Positions 1-7,011 of a DNA stretch of 8,532 bases are shown here, piece after piece; the stretch's first letter is position 1; each line of letters starts with the position of its first letter. Both the position numbers and the translations under genes were made by a program. The notes under the pieces are model-generated. The model was not told where the DNA came from and did not search any database. It was given only the letters and a program-made list of their open reading frames with translations. The stretch lies in assembly GCA_031255815.1 (NCBI GenBank), contig JAIRRU010000068.1, positions 1 through 8,532 of the forward strand, in the 5' to 3' direction. Source of the stretch: Treponema sp. (GTDB lineage Bacteria; Spirochaetota; Spirochaetia; Treponematales; Breznakiellaceae).

Positions 1-708
1 GATAAGCCGGTAGAGGGTAAGGGCGTATTTCCCCCTGCCGGAAGATACGGCAAAGCGTTTCCGATCCCGGCTGTCCCGGCTTATCAGCGTTTCTATGCGG
101 CCGGAGGCTTCTCTGGGGACGCCCCGGACAATGGCGGCGTAGGTCTTGCGAACCTGCCGTGTTTTAAACTGTTCAGATAGAAAAGCCAGGGCCTGCTCGT
201 CCCAGGCGGCGATGATCAGCCCCGAGGTATCGTTGTCGAGCCGGTGGACGATGCCGGGGCGGGGCCAGCTTCCGGCAAGGGAAGCGGCAGCCCCCCCGCC
301 TTCCGGAGCCGGGCGGAATTCCGCGCTAAAGTTCTCCGCCGCGCCTTCCCGCCGGAGCCGCCGGAAAAGGAGGGCGTTCGCCAGGGTTCCCTGGAAATTA
401 CCCGCCCCGGGATGCACCACCATGCCCTGGGCCTTATCCACCACGATAACCCGGGAGTTCTCGAAAATCACTTTAAGCGGGATATCCTGGGGGACAAGAT
501 CCGGCCTTTCCGGTTCTTTCCAGAGAAGATCGAGGCGATCCCCGGTTTTGACCATCCGGGACAGTTTAACGGGCTTTCCGTCCAGCAGGGCTTCCGTGAG
601 ACGGGCCTTTAGCTGGGATCGGGAAAGAAGCCCCAAACGCTCGGAGATATAGCGGTCAAGCCGTAAAGCGCCGGGGGCCGCTTCAACGATCCCGTGGTAG
701 GAGGGCAT
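1..708 (-). CDS. RluA-family 23S rRNA/tRNA pseudouridine synthase (partial, C-terminus beyond window)
   Basis: The reverse strand gives 236 residues from an ATG at 708 and runs off the left edge without a stop. Residues about 16-62 form an S4 RNA-binding domain (LDRYISERLGLLSRSQLKAR followed by a DGK...KTGD turn). The catalytic domain follows: VVHPGAGNFQGTLANALL at about 97-114, then the family signature HRLDNDTSG at 155-163, where Asp158 is the expected catalytic nucleophile. RKTYAAIVRG (about 187-196) is the usual downstream strand. Family members convert uridine to pseudouridine in 23S rRNA or tRNA in the cytoplasm; which site is modified cannot be read from this sequence. A Gly/Ala/Glu-rich stretch (about 120-148) makes the segment before HRLD longer than in compact RluD-type proteins. 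The start codon overlaps the stop of the upstream gene by one base (TGATG), with no clear Shine-Dalgarno, so translational coupling is likely. Family assignment is secure; subfamily is open. Confidence 0.95.
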   Translation of the reverse strand, partial: MPSYHGIVEAAPGALRLDRYISERLGLLSRSQLKARLTEALLDGKPVKLSRMVKTGDRLDLLWKEPERPDLVPQDIPLKVIFENSRVIVVDKAQGMVVHPGAGNFQGTLANALLFRRLRREGAAENFSAEFRPAPEGGGAAASLAGSWPRPGIVHRLDNDTSGLIIAAWDEQALAFLSEQFKTRQVRKTYAAIVRGVPREASGRIETLISRDSRDRKRFAVSSGRGKYALTLYRLI

Positions 709-1352
709 CAGGGGCTTGGGGGCGGGACAGCGAAGGGCTGGGCCGGCCTTACGGCCGGTTCCGGTTCAATCCCCGGTGCCGGCCCGGTTTCAGCCTCCTG
801 CCCGGTTCCCGGTTCGGCTTCCGCCTGGGATTCGGGCCCGGCGGCGGATTCGGGCCCGGCAAGGGGCTTTTGGATTATCGTGATGGGGCTGCCCGCGGGA
901 AGCTTCTTCATCCGCTGCTTTTCCTGGTGGCGCTTGATCTGGACAATCGAGAAATCGGTAACGGCTATTGCCACCGAAACGGCCGCGGCGATGGCTATGG
1001 TCATGCCCAGCTCGTCCTGGGTCATGTTGATTGCCCCCGGCGGTTTGGCGGGCCAGGGCGCGTAGAGAGGGTCCCAGTCGTGGCTGAAACAGCGCCAGGT
1101 GTCCATGGCGAAGGTGGTAAAAAACATGCTGAAGGGGAAAGAGCCAAAGGCAACGATTTCAGCCCGCCGCAGATCCTTGGCCCAGAGGGGGAATTCGGAC
1201 ATATCGAAACCCAGGGAGGGTTTCAAGCTCCCTGACGAAGCCTGGGCGCTGCTGCCGCTTCCGGTTCCCGCGGATGTTTGGGCAAAACCGGGAAAAGGCC
1301 GGACAGAGAGGCCCAGGCTGAGCGCCAGGACGCAGATCGCAAAGCTTTTCAC
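708..1352 (-). CDS. Uncharacterised exported/membrane protein with Pro/Glu-rich C-terminal tail
   Basis: This is a 214-residue protein of unknown function. It starts with GTG at 1352, preceded on the minus strand by GGGGAG about 8 nt upstream; the GTG overlaps the TGA of yggS (GTGA). Residues 1-24 look like a signal peptide (hydrophobic core, GFA|Q cleavage-like site), followed by a Ser/Gly-rich linker (26-45). A core at about 51-100 contains SEFPLWAKDLRRAEIVAFGS and an aromatic-rich hydrophobic segment (about 66-83). A second hydrophobic helix spans about 115-136 and is followed by a basic stretch (IKRHQEKQRMKK, 139-150). The tail (about 164-214) is low-complexity, rich in Pro, Glu, Ala and Gly, and contains a small duplication (GPESAAGPES). 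I believe the WAKDLRR core occurs in other treponemes, but that is recollection. The features suggest an inner-membrane protein with a charged tail. It sits between yggS and the pseudouridine synthase gene and is probably co-transcribed with both. Confidence 0.75.
   Translation of the reverse strand: MKSFAICVLALSLGLSVRPFPGFAQTSAGTGSGSSAQASSGSLKPSLGFDMSEFPLWAKDLRRAEIVAFGSFPFSMFFTTFAMDTWRCFSHDWDPLYAPWPAKPPGAINMTQDELGMTIAIAAAVSVAIAVTDFSIVQIKRHQEKQRMKKLPAGSPITIIQKPLAGPESAAGPESQAEAEPGTGQEAETGPAPGIEPEPAVRPAQPFAVPPPSP
828..860. repeat. 15-bp direct repeat inside the Pro/Glu-rich tail
   Basis: The 15-mer ggattcgggcccggc occurs at 828-842 and again at 846-860, in the same reading frame and 18 bp apart. 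It encodes the duplicated GPES units in the tail of the minus-strand hypothetical protein. This is a local low-complexity duplication, probably of slippage origin, not a mobile element. Confidence 0.7.
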
Positions 1353-2044
1353 CGCGGCCGCTCCCCGAAGAGAAGCGTTCCTATCCGGATAAGGGTAGCG
1401 CCTTCTTCTATGGCAATCTCAAAATCGCCGGACATCCCCATGGACAGGCAGGACCAGTCAGCATCGGGGAAACGGCTCAGCAGCTTCGCCCGGGCTTTTA
1501 GCGCCCTGCGGAAAGAATCGCGGATCCGCCCCTCCTCATCGGTAAAGGGCGCCATGGTCATAAGCCCGGCGGGCCTTAAACCCGGAAAAGACAGCACAGC
1601 TTCCGCGGCCCGGAAGAGGCTTTCCTCATCGGGAAAACCTCTTTTAGACTCCTCCCCTGTGTGCAGCTCCAACAGAACCCTGAGCGGCCTTTCCCTGGAG
1701 GCGGCGTATTTCCCCAGTTCCCGGATAATCGAATCCCGGTCAACGGACTGGACGCAGTCAAAGAGGGAGACCGCCGCCCTTGCCTTGTTGCTTTGAAGGG
1801 AACCTATCAGGTGGAGTTCCGCGCCCGGGTGAGTTTCCCTGAAACCGGAAAATTTTTCCGCCCCCTCCTGCACCCGGTTTTCCCCGAAGAAACGTAGGCC
1901 GTTCTTCCAGGCTTCCTCCACCGCTTCCCGGCAATGGAATTTGGAAACCCCCAGAAGGGTAATGCCCTCCCTGGCCCGGCCGGAACGGGCGCAGGCCCGC
2001 CGGATCCGTTCCTCAAGCCGCTCAAGGGCCTCAGCAAAGGCCAT
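1349..2044 (-). CDS. yggS: YggS/PLPBP-family pyridoxal phosphate homeostasis protein
   Basis: The 231-residue length is typical of the family. The PLP-binding lysine is Lys35 in LLGVSKFH (31-38). Other family blocks are present: FFGENRVQEG (52-61), LHLIGSLQSNKARA (77-90), VDRDSI (101-106), GLMTMAP (160-166), and CLSMGMSGDFEIAIEEGAT (199-217) followed by LIRIGTLLFGER. The fold is a single-domain alanine-racemase-like TIM barrel without racemase activity; known members buffer intracellular PLP and affect amino-acid and vitamin B6 metabolism in the cytoplasm. The ATG at 2044 is preceded by a strong AGGGGAGG and lies within the end of rsmA (14-nt overlap), so the two are likely translationally coupled. 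Its stop overlaps the GTG of the next gene by 4 nt. The FHCR stretch after the lysine differs from the common TK/TKP sequence, but all other motifs are intact. Confidence 0.97.
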   Translation of the reverse strand: MAFAEALERLEERIRRACARSGRAREGITLLGVSKFHCREAVEEAWKNGLRFFGENRVQEGAEKFSGFRETHPGAELHLIGSLQSNKARAAVSLFDCVQSVDRDSIIRELGKYAASRERPLRVLLELHTGEESKRGFPDEESLFRAAEAVLSFPGLRPAGLMTMAPFTDEEGRIRDSFRRALKARAKLLSRFPDADWSCLSMGMSGDFEIAIEEGATLIRIGTLLFGERPR

Positions 2045-2897
2045 AATCCTCCCCTAAAACCAGGGCCAGTTCCCCGAAACGGGCGACGCTCAGGTTTTCG
2101 GCCCGCTCTTCCGGCCTTATACCGCATTTTTCAAGGGCCGCTGAACTGAGAGCCCGGACATCATCCCCCCCGGCTATACGGGCGGATACGAAGCCCTGGA
2201 GGTTGTTTTTAACGGTTTTCCGCCGGGAGCTGAAGAGCTGCCGCACGAGCGGGTAAAAGAGGGGAGAACCGGTTCTTTCCTCCGGGGGAAGCAGCTCTAA
2301 AAGCACCCCCTGGGAATCCACCCGGGGAGGAGGGTAAAAAGATCCCCCCCCAATGACCATGAGGGGATCCGCCCGGTAGACCGAGCCGACCAGTACCGAG
2401 AAGGAGGAATAGTCGGCGGAACCGGGTTTTGCCGCCATACGCCGGGCAACCTCCCGCTGAACCGTTACCACCATCCGCTTAAAAAACCTCCCCCCCTCGA
2501 TCATATCAGCCAGCAAAACCGCGGCAATGTTGTAGGGCAGGTTGCCTATCAGGTAATCGGCCCCCGCCTCCTGCCGCCATGTTTTTAGCACATCCCCTTC
2601 CGCCAAAAGAAAGGATCCCTCCCCGCCGAAAAGCTCCCGTAAAACCCCGATGAAACCCCTGTCGATCTCAAAAGCCTTCACCCGGCAGCCCCTTTCAAGG
2701 AGATCCCGGGTCATAACCCCCAGGCCGCTGCCGATCTCCCAAACCTCTTCCCCTTTTTCCGGGCCAAGGGCGTCTATCAGCTTTTTCCTTACCGCCGGGT
2801 TGATTAAGAAATTCTGCCCGAATTTCTTCCTCATGCCAAGCCCCCGTTCCTCAAGAAAGACCTTGAGCGCCCGGGGGGAATCGTAGTTAATTTCCAT
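2031..2897 (-). CDS. rsmA: 16S rRNA (adenine(1518)-N(6)/adenine(1519)-N(6))-dimethyltransferase RsmA (KsgA)
   Basis: This 288-residue protein is near the usual KsgA length (about 260-290). KKFGQNFLIN at 24-33 is the N-terminal family signature. EIGSGLGVMT (54-63) is the SAM-binding motif I, FEID (76-79) the acidic motif II, and NLPYN (119-123) the catalytic motif IV. FYPPPRVDSQ (187-196) is the conserved block leading into the C-terminal helical domain. The enzyme uses SAM to dimethylate two adjacent adenines in the 3' terminal helix of 16S rRNA during late 30S assembly; loss classically gives kasugamycin resistance. The ATG at 2897 lies 21 nt after the comEC stop with only a weak GGA upstream, so expression probably depends on the operon transcript. 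The 3' end overlaps yggS by 14 nt. No key residue appears to be missing. Confidence 0.98.
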   Translation of the reverse strand: MEINYDSPRALKVFLEERGLGMRKKFGQNFLINPAVRKKLIDALGPEKGEEVWEIGSGLGVMTRDLLERGCRVKAFEIDRGFIGVLRELFGGEGSFLLAEGDVLKTWRQEAGADYLIGNLPYNIAAVLLADMIEGGRFFKRMVVTVQREVARRMAAKPGSADYSSFSVLVGSVYRADPLMVIGGGSFYPPPRVDSQGVLLELLPPEERTGSPLFYPLVRQLFSSRRKTVKNNLQGFVSARIAGGDDVRALSSAALEKCGIRPEERAENLSVARFGELALVLGEDYGLC

Positions 2898-2918
2898 GCT
2901 TTTAGTCCAATCAGAACA

Positions 2919-4451
2919 CTAGGGCAGCGGGATAAGGCGGCTTGCGAAGATCCGCCTCCGCCGTTCCAGATACCAGAGCAGGGCAAAGGCAAACAGAGAG
3001 GCGGACAATACCGGCGCCCAGCCGGGGCTGGTAAAACCCGGCGCCCGGGAGGCGAGGGAAACGATCTGTTCCAGGATCCGGTACAGGAAGGAGAGGATCC
3101 GGGCGGGCAGGCCGCCCAGGGCCGACGGCTGAATACCCGCGGGGGCAAGGGCAAAACCGGCGGCAAGCCAGATCAGGGAAGCGATCATGAATACCGTGGT
3201 AAGGGGAACGATCAGGAGGCCCGCGATAATTCCCACCGGCCGCAGGACGCCGAAGAAGGCCGCCGTTACCGCCCCGGTGGCAAGGAAGGCCCCCAGAGAG
3301 GCGGCCAGGGGGCTGAGCAGGGATTCCGGAATTATCCCCCGGAAAAGCCCCTGGAACAGCGGCCCGGCCCGCAGTATCCCCCAAAGGGCCAGGTAGGAAA
3401 GAATGAACGAAAGGCTCTGCCCCGATTCCGGCCAGAGGAGGATCTGGATCAGGAAGGCCAGGTTAAGGAGGGGCAGGGCATCCCGCTTAAGGCCGCAAAA
3501 GACCGCAAAGGCGCCGGTAAAGTACATGACGGCGGCCCGCAGCAGGGAAGGCTGGGGGCCCACGAGAAACACGTAGAGGAGGATAAAGGCCGCGCCCGCG
3601 GCAACCGAAGCCTTTAGACCGAGGGATCGCCTGAGGAGGAAGGCGATAACTGAGGACAGAACCGCCAGATGCATACCCGAGAGGGCCAGCACGTGGGAGG
3701 AACCCGCGTCCCGGTAGGATTGGGCGATACCCGTATCCAGATCGTCCCGGATACCCAGGAGCAGGGCCAGGGCCATGCCGCCCCAGTTGACTCCGGTCTC
3801 CGCGCTGCCCTGGGAAAAACGCTCGGCAACGGCAAGCCGCAGCCCGGTACGGAACTGTTCCCATCCGGGGGCCGCCCGGACAACATGAACCGCCGAAGCC
3901 CGGAAGAAGGGCGCGCTCCCCTCTTTACCGGGAACAAAGCGCCCCTCCACGTAGACGGCGCTTTTCCGGCCGAATTCCTTTAAAGCCGGGATATGCTCCG
4001 GCGGAAAGAAGACGAGGGCCCGCCCCTTTGCGGAGGCCCGGATCCCGCCCCGGCCCCGGATCGTCTCCAGAGAAAGGGAAGCCATGCCGTTCCCCCCGCC
4101 GGAGGAACGGGGATCGTCCAGCAGAATTCCCCCAATGCCGTTTATCCCCTCTTCCGGAAGGGGAAGGCTCAGGGGACGGGGGACGGAAGCCGCGGCGCCG
4201 ATACCCAGGGTAAAACCCGCGGAAAGAAAGAAGGCCAAAAGGCCGATCCGGCGGAGAACCCGGAACGGCGAGCCGTCCGAAAGGGGGCGCAATTCCCCCC
4301 AGGACACAAGAACCCGCAAGAGGCAGACGATCAGAACAGCGGCAAAGAGGCAGAGGAGCAGGCCCGCGCCGCGGAAACCGTAAAAGAAGGCGGAACCGTA
4401 ATAGCCCCCCGCCACGCCGGCCGCCGCCGCCGAAAGAAAGTTTATCCGCAT
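2919..4451 (-). CDS. comEC: ComEC/Rec2-family membrane protein lacking the metallo-beta-lactamase domain
   Basis: This 510-residue polytopic membrane protein has N-terminal hydrophobic segments at about 5-48 and 68-90, then a soluble beta-rich part (about 95-195) matching the position of the ComEC N-terminal OB-like domain (DUF4131). The Competence domain follows, with its signatures: LLGIRDDLD (231-239), DAGSSHVLALSGMHLAVLSS (248-267), PSLLRAAVMY (301-310) and SLSFILSYLAL (346-356). At least six more hydrophobic segments run to about 497, and the protein ends with basic residues. In naturally competent bacteria ComEC forms the inner-membrane channel for single-stranded DNA. Full-length relatives are usually about 700-800 residues with a C-terminal metallo-beta-lactamase domain; here no HxHxDH motif occurs and the ORF stops after the membrane part. 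I see no frameshift in the 21 bases before rsmA. The start at 4451 has GCGAGG just upstream and lies 10 nt after the HEAT gene. Family is secure; a DNA-uptake role is uncertain. Confidence 0.92.
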   Translation of the reverse strand: MRINFLSAAAAGVAGGYYGSAFFYGFRGAGLLLCLFAAVLIVCLLRVLVSWGELRPLSDGSPFRVLRRIGLLAFFLSAGFTLGIGAAASVPRPLSLPLPEEGINGIGGILLDDPRSSGGGNGMASLSLETIRGRGGIRASAKGRALVFFPPEHIPALKEFGRKSAVYVEGRFVPGKEGSAPFFRASAVHVVRAAPGWEQFRTGLRLAVAERFSQGSAETGVNWGGMALALLLGIRDDLDTGIAQSYRDAGSSHVLALSGMHLAVLSSVIAFLLRRSLGLKASVAAGAAFILLYVFLVGPQPSLLRAAVMYFTGAFAVFCGLKRDALPLLNLAFLIQILLWPESGQSLSFILSYLALWGILRAGPLFQGLFRGIIPESLLSPLAASLGAFLATGAVTAAFFGVLRPVGIIAGLLIVPLTTVFMIASLIWLAAGFALAPAGIQPSALGGLPARILSFLYRILEQIVSLASRAPGFTSPGWAPVLSASLFAFALLWYLERRRRIFASRLIPLP

Positions 4452-4461
4452 AAGCCTCGCC

Positions 4462-5646
4462 CTACCACTTGAGACGGCTGATGGAATCCCTTGCCGCGGA
4501 CTGGATGTTTTCCGGGTAATTCAGGTAACCCACATAGAGGAGATAATCAAAGGCGATTTTATCGCCCGTATTACCCAGGGCGGCAACCAGGGCGAGCACC
4601 AGCTCTTCATCGTATTCCCCGGTTCTTTCGGTTTGGGAATTGTAGAAGCCCAGCTGGAGGGCGAGAGCCTGGGCCGCCTCGGAGCTTCCGATGTCCCCAA
4701 GGCACCTTGTCGCCTCAAGCAGGCGGTCTTTGGGCGCCAGTTTAATCTGGTAGTCCTCCTGAACCTGATAGAAGTATTTTACCAGTACCGGGCCGGCCCT
4801 GCTCAGTTTCAGATCCCCAAGGATCCTGACGGCCAGGGATTTTAAGGCGCTGATGGCTATTCCGCTGTCCGAATTTACCGTGGGAATATCAATGGCCGTC
4901 TCCAGGGCGCTCAGGGCAAGATCGCCCTTTTCGGCGGGGCTTAGGTTCCCGCTGGCCAGGCCGGTACTGAGGGCGGCGAATTTCTCCTGGGCCGGATTTT
5001 TCTGAATCACCGAGAGGAGGAATTCGGCGTAGTTCCCCTCGACGCTTTCCAGGGCTCTGGACGCTTCCGCGTTAATGTTGTCGGGGTACCCGGCCACCAG
5101 GGCGGAAAAAAGCACCGGGAAGGAGGAACTATCCCCCAGGCTGGCCAGGGCGCTGATGCAGGCCGAAAGGGTAACAAAATCGAGGTTCATCCCCGAACGG
5201 TACAGGTTGTTCTGATTCGCCAGGTACTGGTTTAAATTCTCCACTACCCCGCTGTTCCCCTTCCCCAGTACCGCCAGGGCTTCCAGCGCGTTGCTCCTTG
5301 TCTGGGGATCCCGGAACGCGGAAAAGACCTTCCAAAGGGTATCAATACTGGATCTGTGGGCGGAAGATCCGGCGCCCCGGGCGGCAATGGCGGTTATGGT
5401 GATAAGATCAGGATCTTCCCGGAGTATTTCCGCGTTCTGCAGGGCGAAATTCAGGGCGTATTCGTAAAGCTGGCCGATAAATTCCGGGGCCCGGTCATCG
5501 GTAGCCGCGTCGCGGAGAATGTCCGCCTTGGTTGACAGGCTGGCCCGCATAAAATTCCGCTGGTAAGAATTGAGTATCGTTTCCTGACCGCACAGGCCCC
5601 TCCCCAAAAACACCACCAGAAAACCAACGATGAATAACCGATTCAT
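4462..5646 (-). CDS. Exported HEAT-repeat protein of unknown function
   Basis: This 394-residue protein begins with a hydrophobic export signal (FIVGFLVVFL core, residues 1-20). Cys19 follows GRGL, so a relaxed spirochetal lipoprotein signal is possible, but the residues before the Cys fit a standard lipobox poorly; cleavage by signal peptidase I near 19-21 is more likely. The rest is largely helical and contains HEAT/armadillo-like repeats with the A(L/A)xxLG(D/N) pattern at about 118-142, 157-183, 265-291, 306-332 and 346-372 (for example EATRCLGDIGSSEAAQALAL). Such solenoids usually serve as protein-binding scaffolds, here presumably in the periplasm. No catalytic motif is seen. The ATG at 5646 has an excellent GGAGGAG 5 nt upstream. 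The gene lies between pilZ and comEC, 48 and 10 nt away, so it is very likely in the same operon. Its partner is unknown; flagellar or envelope components are only guesses. Confidence 0.85.
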   Translation of the reverse strand: MNRLFIVGFLVVFLGRGLCGQETILNSYQRNFMRASLSTKADILRDAATDDRAPEFIGQLYEYALNFALQNAEILREDPDLITITAIAARGAGSSAHRSSIDTLWKVFSAFRDPQTRSNALEALAVLGKGNSGVVENLNQYLANQNNLYRSGMNLDFVTLSACISALASLGDSSSFPVLFSALVAGYPDNINAEASRALESVEGNYAEFLLSVIQKNPAQEKFAALSTGLASGNLSPAEKGDLALSALETAIDIPTVNSDSGIAISALKSLAVRILGDLKLSRAGPVLVKYFYQVQEDYQIKLAPKDRLLEATRCLGDIGSSEAAQALALQLGFYNSQTERTGEYDEELVLALVAALGNTGDKIAFDYLLYVGYLNYPENIQSAARDSISRLKW

Positions 5647-5651
5647 GGGAA

Positions 5652-5658
5652 CTCCTCC
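5652..5658 (-). promoter_or_regulatory. Strong Shine-Dalgarno for the HEAT-repeat gene
   Basis: On the minus strand GGAGGAG lies 5 nt before the ATG at 5646. It is the best ribosome binding site in the operon. Since an upstream hairpin separates it from pilZ, this gene is probably initiated independently, not by coupling. Confidence 0.75.
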
Positions 5659-5673
5659 GGCAAACTCCGTAAG

Positions 5674-5688
5674 GCCCCCGCCGGGGGC
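5674..5688 (-). other. GC-rich intercistronic hairpin between pilZ and the HEAT gene
   Basis: The 15-base sequence is a perfect inverted repeat with a 6-bp all-GC stem (GCCCCC/GGGGGC) and a 3-nt loop, placed 6 nt after the pilZ stop codon. On the transcript it is followed by CTTACGG, not a U-tract, so it is not a standard intrinsic terminator. It could protect the 3' end of the pilZ message, slow polymerase, or be a processing site that sets different levels of PilZ and downstream products. These functions are inference. Confidence 0.5.
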
Positions 5689-5694
5689 ACAGGT

Positions 5695-6966
5695 CTATAG
5701 GGCATCGCCGTCAAAAGGAACCAGCGCCGGTTCATCTTGTTCCGGCATAAGCAGGGAAGGCTTTGCCGGCGGCGCAGGGGGAACATCGGAACCGGAAACA
5801 GCCGGGCCGGGCTCCCCGGCGGCCGTATCCGGCGCGGCCGGGGCCTCGGAACCGGAAACCAGAGCGTCCGGCGCTGCCGTGACGGTTTCGGCAGTCTGGG
5901 GCGGGGGCCCGGCCCCTGCCTTCGGGGTATTCGTATCCTCGATGACGCGGAAGGGCAGCTCTTCGTCGTCGTCGGACATCATACCGAAGACTTCGCCCAG
6001 GATCCTGTTCCGAATCTTTATGGGCAGGGTATCCGCCTCAATGTGGAGTACGGATCGGTTGGTATCCTCCTTGAAGTCCACCGAACGTACCGTGCCGCTC
6101 ATGCAGACCGGGCTGTTATTCACGGCAAACTGAACCTTGATCCGCAGGCCCGGGGAGGCCTTGCCGCCGATAATGATCGCGCAGCCCGTATCGGAAAGAT
6201 CCTCCAGGAAGCATTTTACCCCCGGCGCCGATTCCATCCGCCCCGGTTCCTCCTCGGGCCCCATAAGGTACAGGAAGGCCGGCTTGTGCAGTTTAACCCG
6301 GATGGATTTACGCTTCTGGGTTCGGAAAAGGGAATCGGAATGGGCGATTTTGAGGGAGGAGATGTTCTTTGAAAATACCTCGTCTATCACTTCCGAATCA
6401 AAAACATAGCCCGCGTCATCCTGCCGCCAGAAATACACCGATACCTTTACGCCCCTCCAGGCAAAAGAGGGGCTTACCTTGGCGTTAACCGGACGGGAAA
6501 TGGTGATATACTGGGCCGTATTTTTGACTATTTGAGACTTGAATACCCCCGTGCCGGCAACCAGTATCCGCAGGGCCTGTCCTTCGCTTATCTGCCGCGA
6601 ATTGCTGATCCCCCACTTGATCTTGGGGGTATCCATCACGATCTTTTTCCGGAAATCGTAGAGCTTGGAAAGAAAATCCTGGTTTCCCGGATCCTCCTCC
6701 TCCCCGCTCATCCGCATACTCCGTACCAGGGTGCGGATACAGAGATCCAGCTGGGTATGAGACCAGAACAGGGCCGTAGGATCTTCAAGGTTGCCCTTTA
6801 CCGCCAGCCGGCGGAGCAGCTCAAGTTCCTTGAAAGAAAAACCCAGATCCTTACCTTTTGCGAAAAACTGTATCCAGGAGCCCTCGTTTTCAGTCCGGGA
6901 ACGCGAAACGGCAAAAACAATGATTCCGATAAGGCCCGCTACAACAATGAAGGTCAAAAATGACAT
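5695..6966 (-). CDS. Membrane-anchored PilZ-domain protein (c-di-GMP receptor)
   Basis: The preferred product has 423 residues from the ATG at 6966, which has AAAGGA 8 nt upstream; an in-frame ATG at 6975 (three codons longer) has no properly spaced site. Residues 1-20 form one N-terminal membrane helix, with a basic SRSR flank. A helical region (about 30-110) precedes a YcgR-type N-terminal beta domain (about 125-195, with ISEGQALRILVAG and RGVKVSVYFWRQDD). The PilZ domain (about 215-330) contains RKSIR (219-223) for the RxxxR motif and DLSDTG (256-261) for DxSxxG, both needed for cyclic di-GMP binding. An acidic patch (DDDEE) follows, then a Pro/Ala-rich tail (about 345-423). PilZ proteins of this architecture act as flagellar brakes or motility effectors; spirochetal PilZ proteins affect motility and virulence. 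Placement as first gene of the operon, near flagellar genes, fits this role. The output partner is unknown. Confidence 0.93.
   Translation of the reverse strand: MSFLTFIVVAGLIGIIVFAVSRSRTENEGSWIQFFAKGKDLGFSFKELELLRRLAVKGNLEDPTALFWSHTQLDLCIRTLVRSMRMSGEEEDPGNQDFLSKLYDFRKKIVMDTPKIKWGISNSRQISEGQALRILVAGTGVFKSQIVKNTAQYITISRPVNAKVSPSFAWRGVKVSVYFWRQDDAGYVFDSEVIDEVFSKNISSLKIAHSDSLFRTQKRKSIRVKLHKPAFLYLMGPEEEPGRMESAPGVKCFLEDLSDTGCAIIIGGKASPGLRIKVQFAVNNSPVCMSGTVRSVDFKEDTNRSVLHIEADTLPIKIRNRILGEVFGMMSDDDEELPFRVIEDTNTPKAGAGPPPQTAETVTAAPDALVSGSEAPAAPDTAAGEPGPAVSGSDVPPAPPAKPSLLMPEQDEPALVPFDGDAL
5786..5859. repeat. 14-bp direct repeat in the PilZ low-complexity tail
   Basis: The 14-mer tcggaaccggaaac occurs at 5786-5799 and 5846-5859, 60 bp (20 codons) apart and in frame. 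It encodes the two VSGS units in the Pro/Ala-rich tail of the PilZ protein. The spacing suggests an old, diverged 20-codon duplication in a disordered linker. Confidence 0.6.
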
Positions 6967-6974
6967 TGCCCGCA

Positions 6975-6980
6975 TCCTTT
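6975..6980 (-). promoter_or_regulatory. Shine-Dalgarno deciding the pilZ start
   Basis: AAAGGA on the minus strand lies 8 nt before the ATG at 6966, a normal spacing. The alternative ATG at 6975 shares its bases with this site and has no other purine-rich element at suitable distance, so translation from 6966 is favoured. Confidence 0.6.
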
Positions 6981-7011
6981 GGGGTAAGGGTATACTCCTA
7001 CAACCAATTGT

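Noticed and set aside
146..652. 168-codon plus-strand open frame opposite the pseudouridine synthase
   Set aside because: The minus strand encodes clear S4 and HRLDNDTSG motifs in this interval, while the plus-strand product is Arg/Ser-rich noise.
828..860. Paired 15-mers as a start of a repeat array or recombination site
   Set aside because: There are only two copies, in frame within a low-complexity coding tail; no spacers, leader or flanking integrase.
3993..4472. 159-codon plus-strand open frame opposite comEC
   Set aside because: Its translation is Arg/Pro/Gly-rich low-complexity sequence without motifs, as expected opposite a GC-rich gene with strong codon bias.
5737..6372. 211-codon plus-strand open frame opposite pilZ
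   Set aside because: It shows no recognisable motif and lies wholly antisense to a well-supported PilZ gene.
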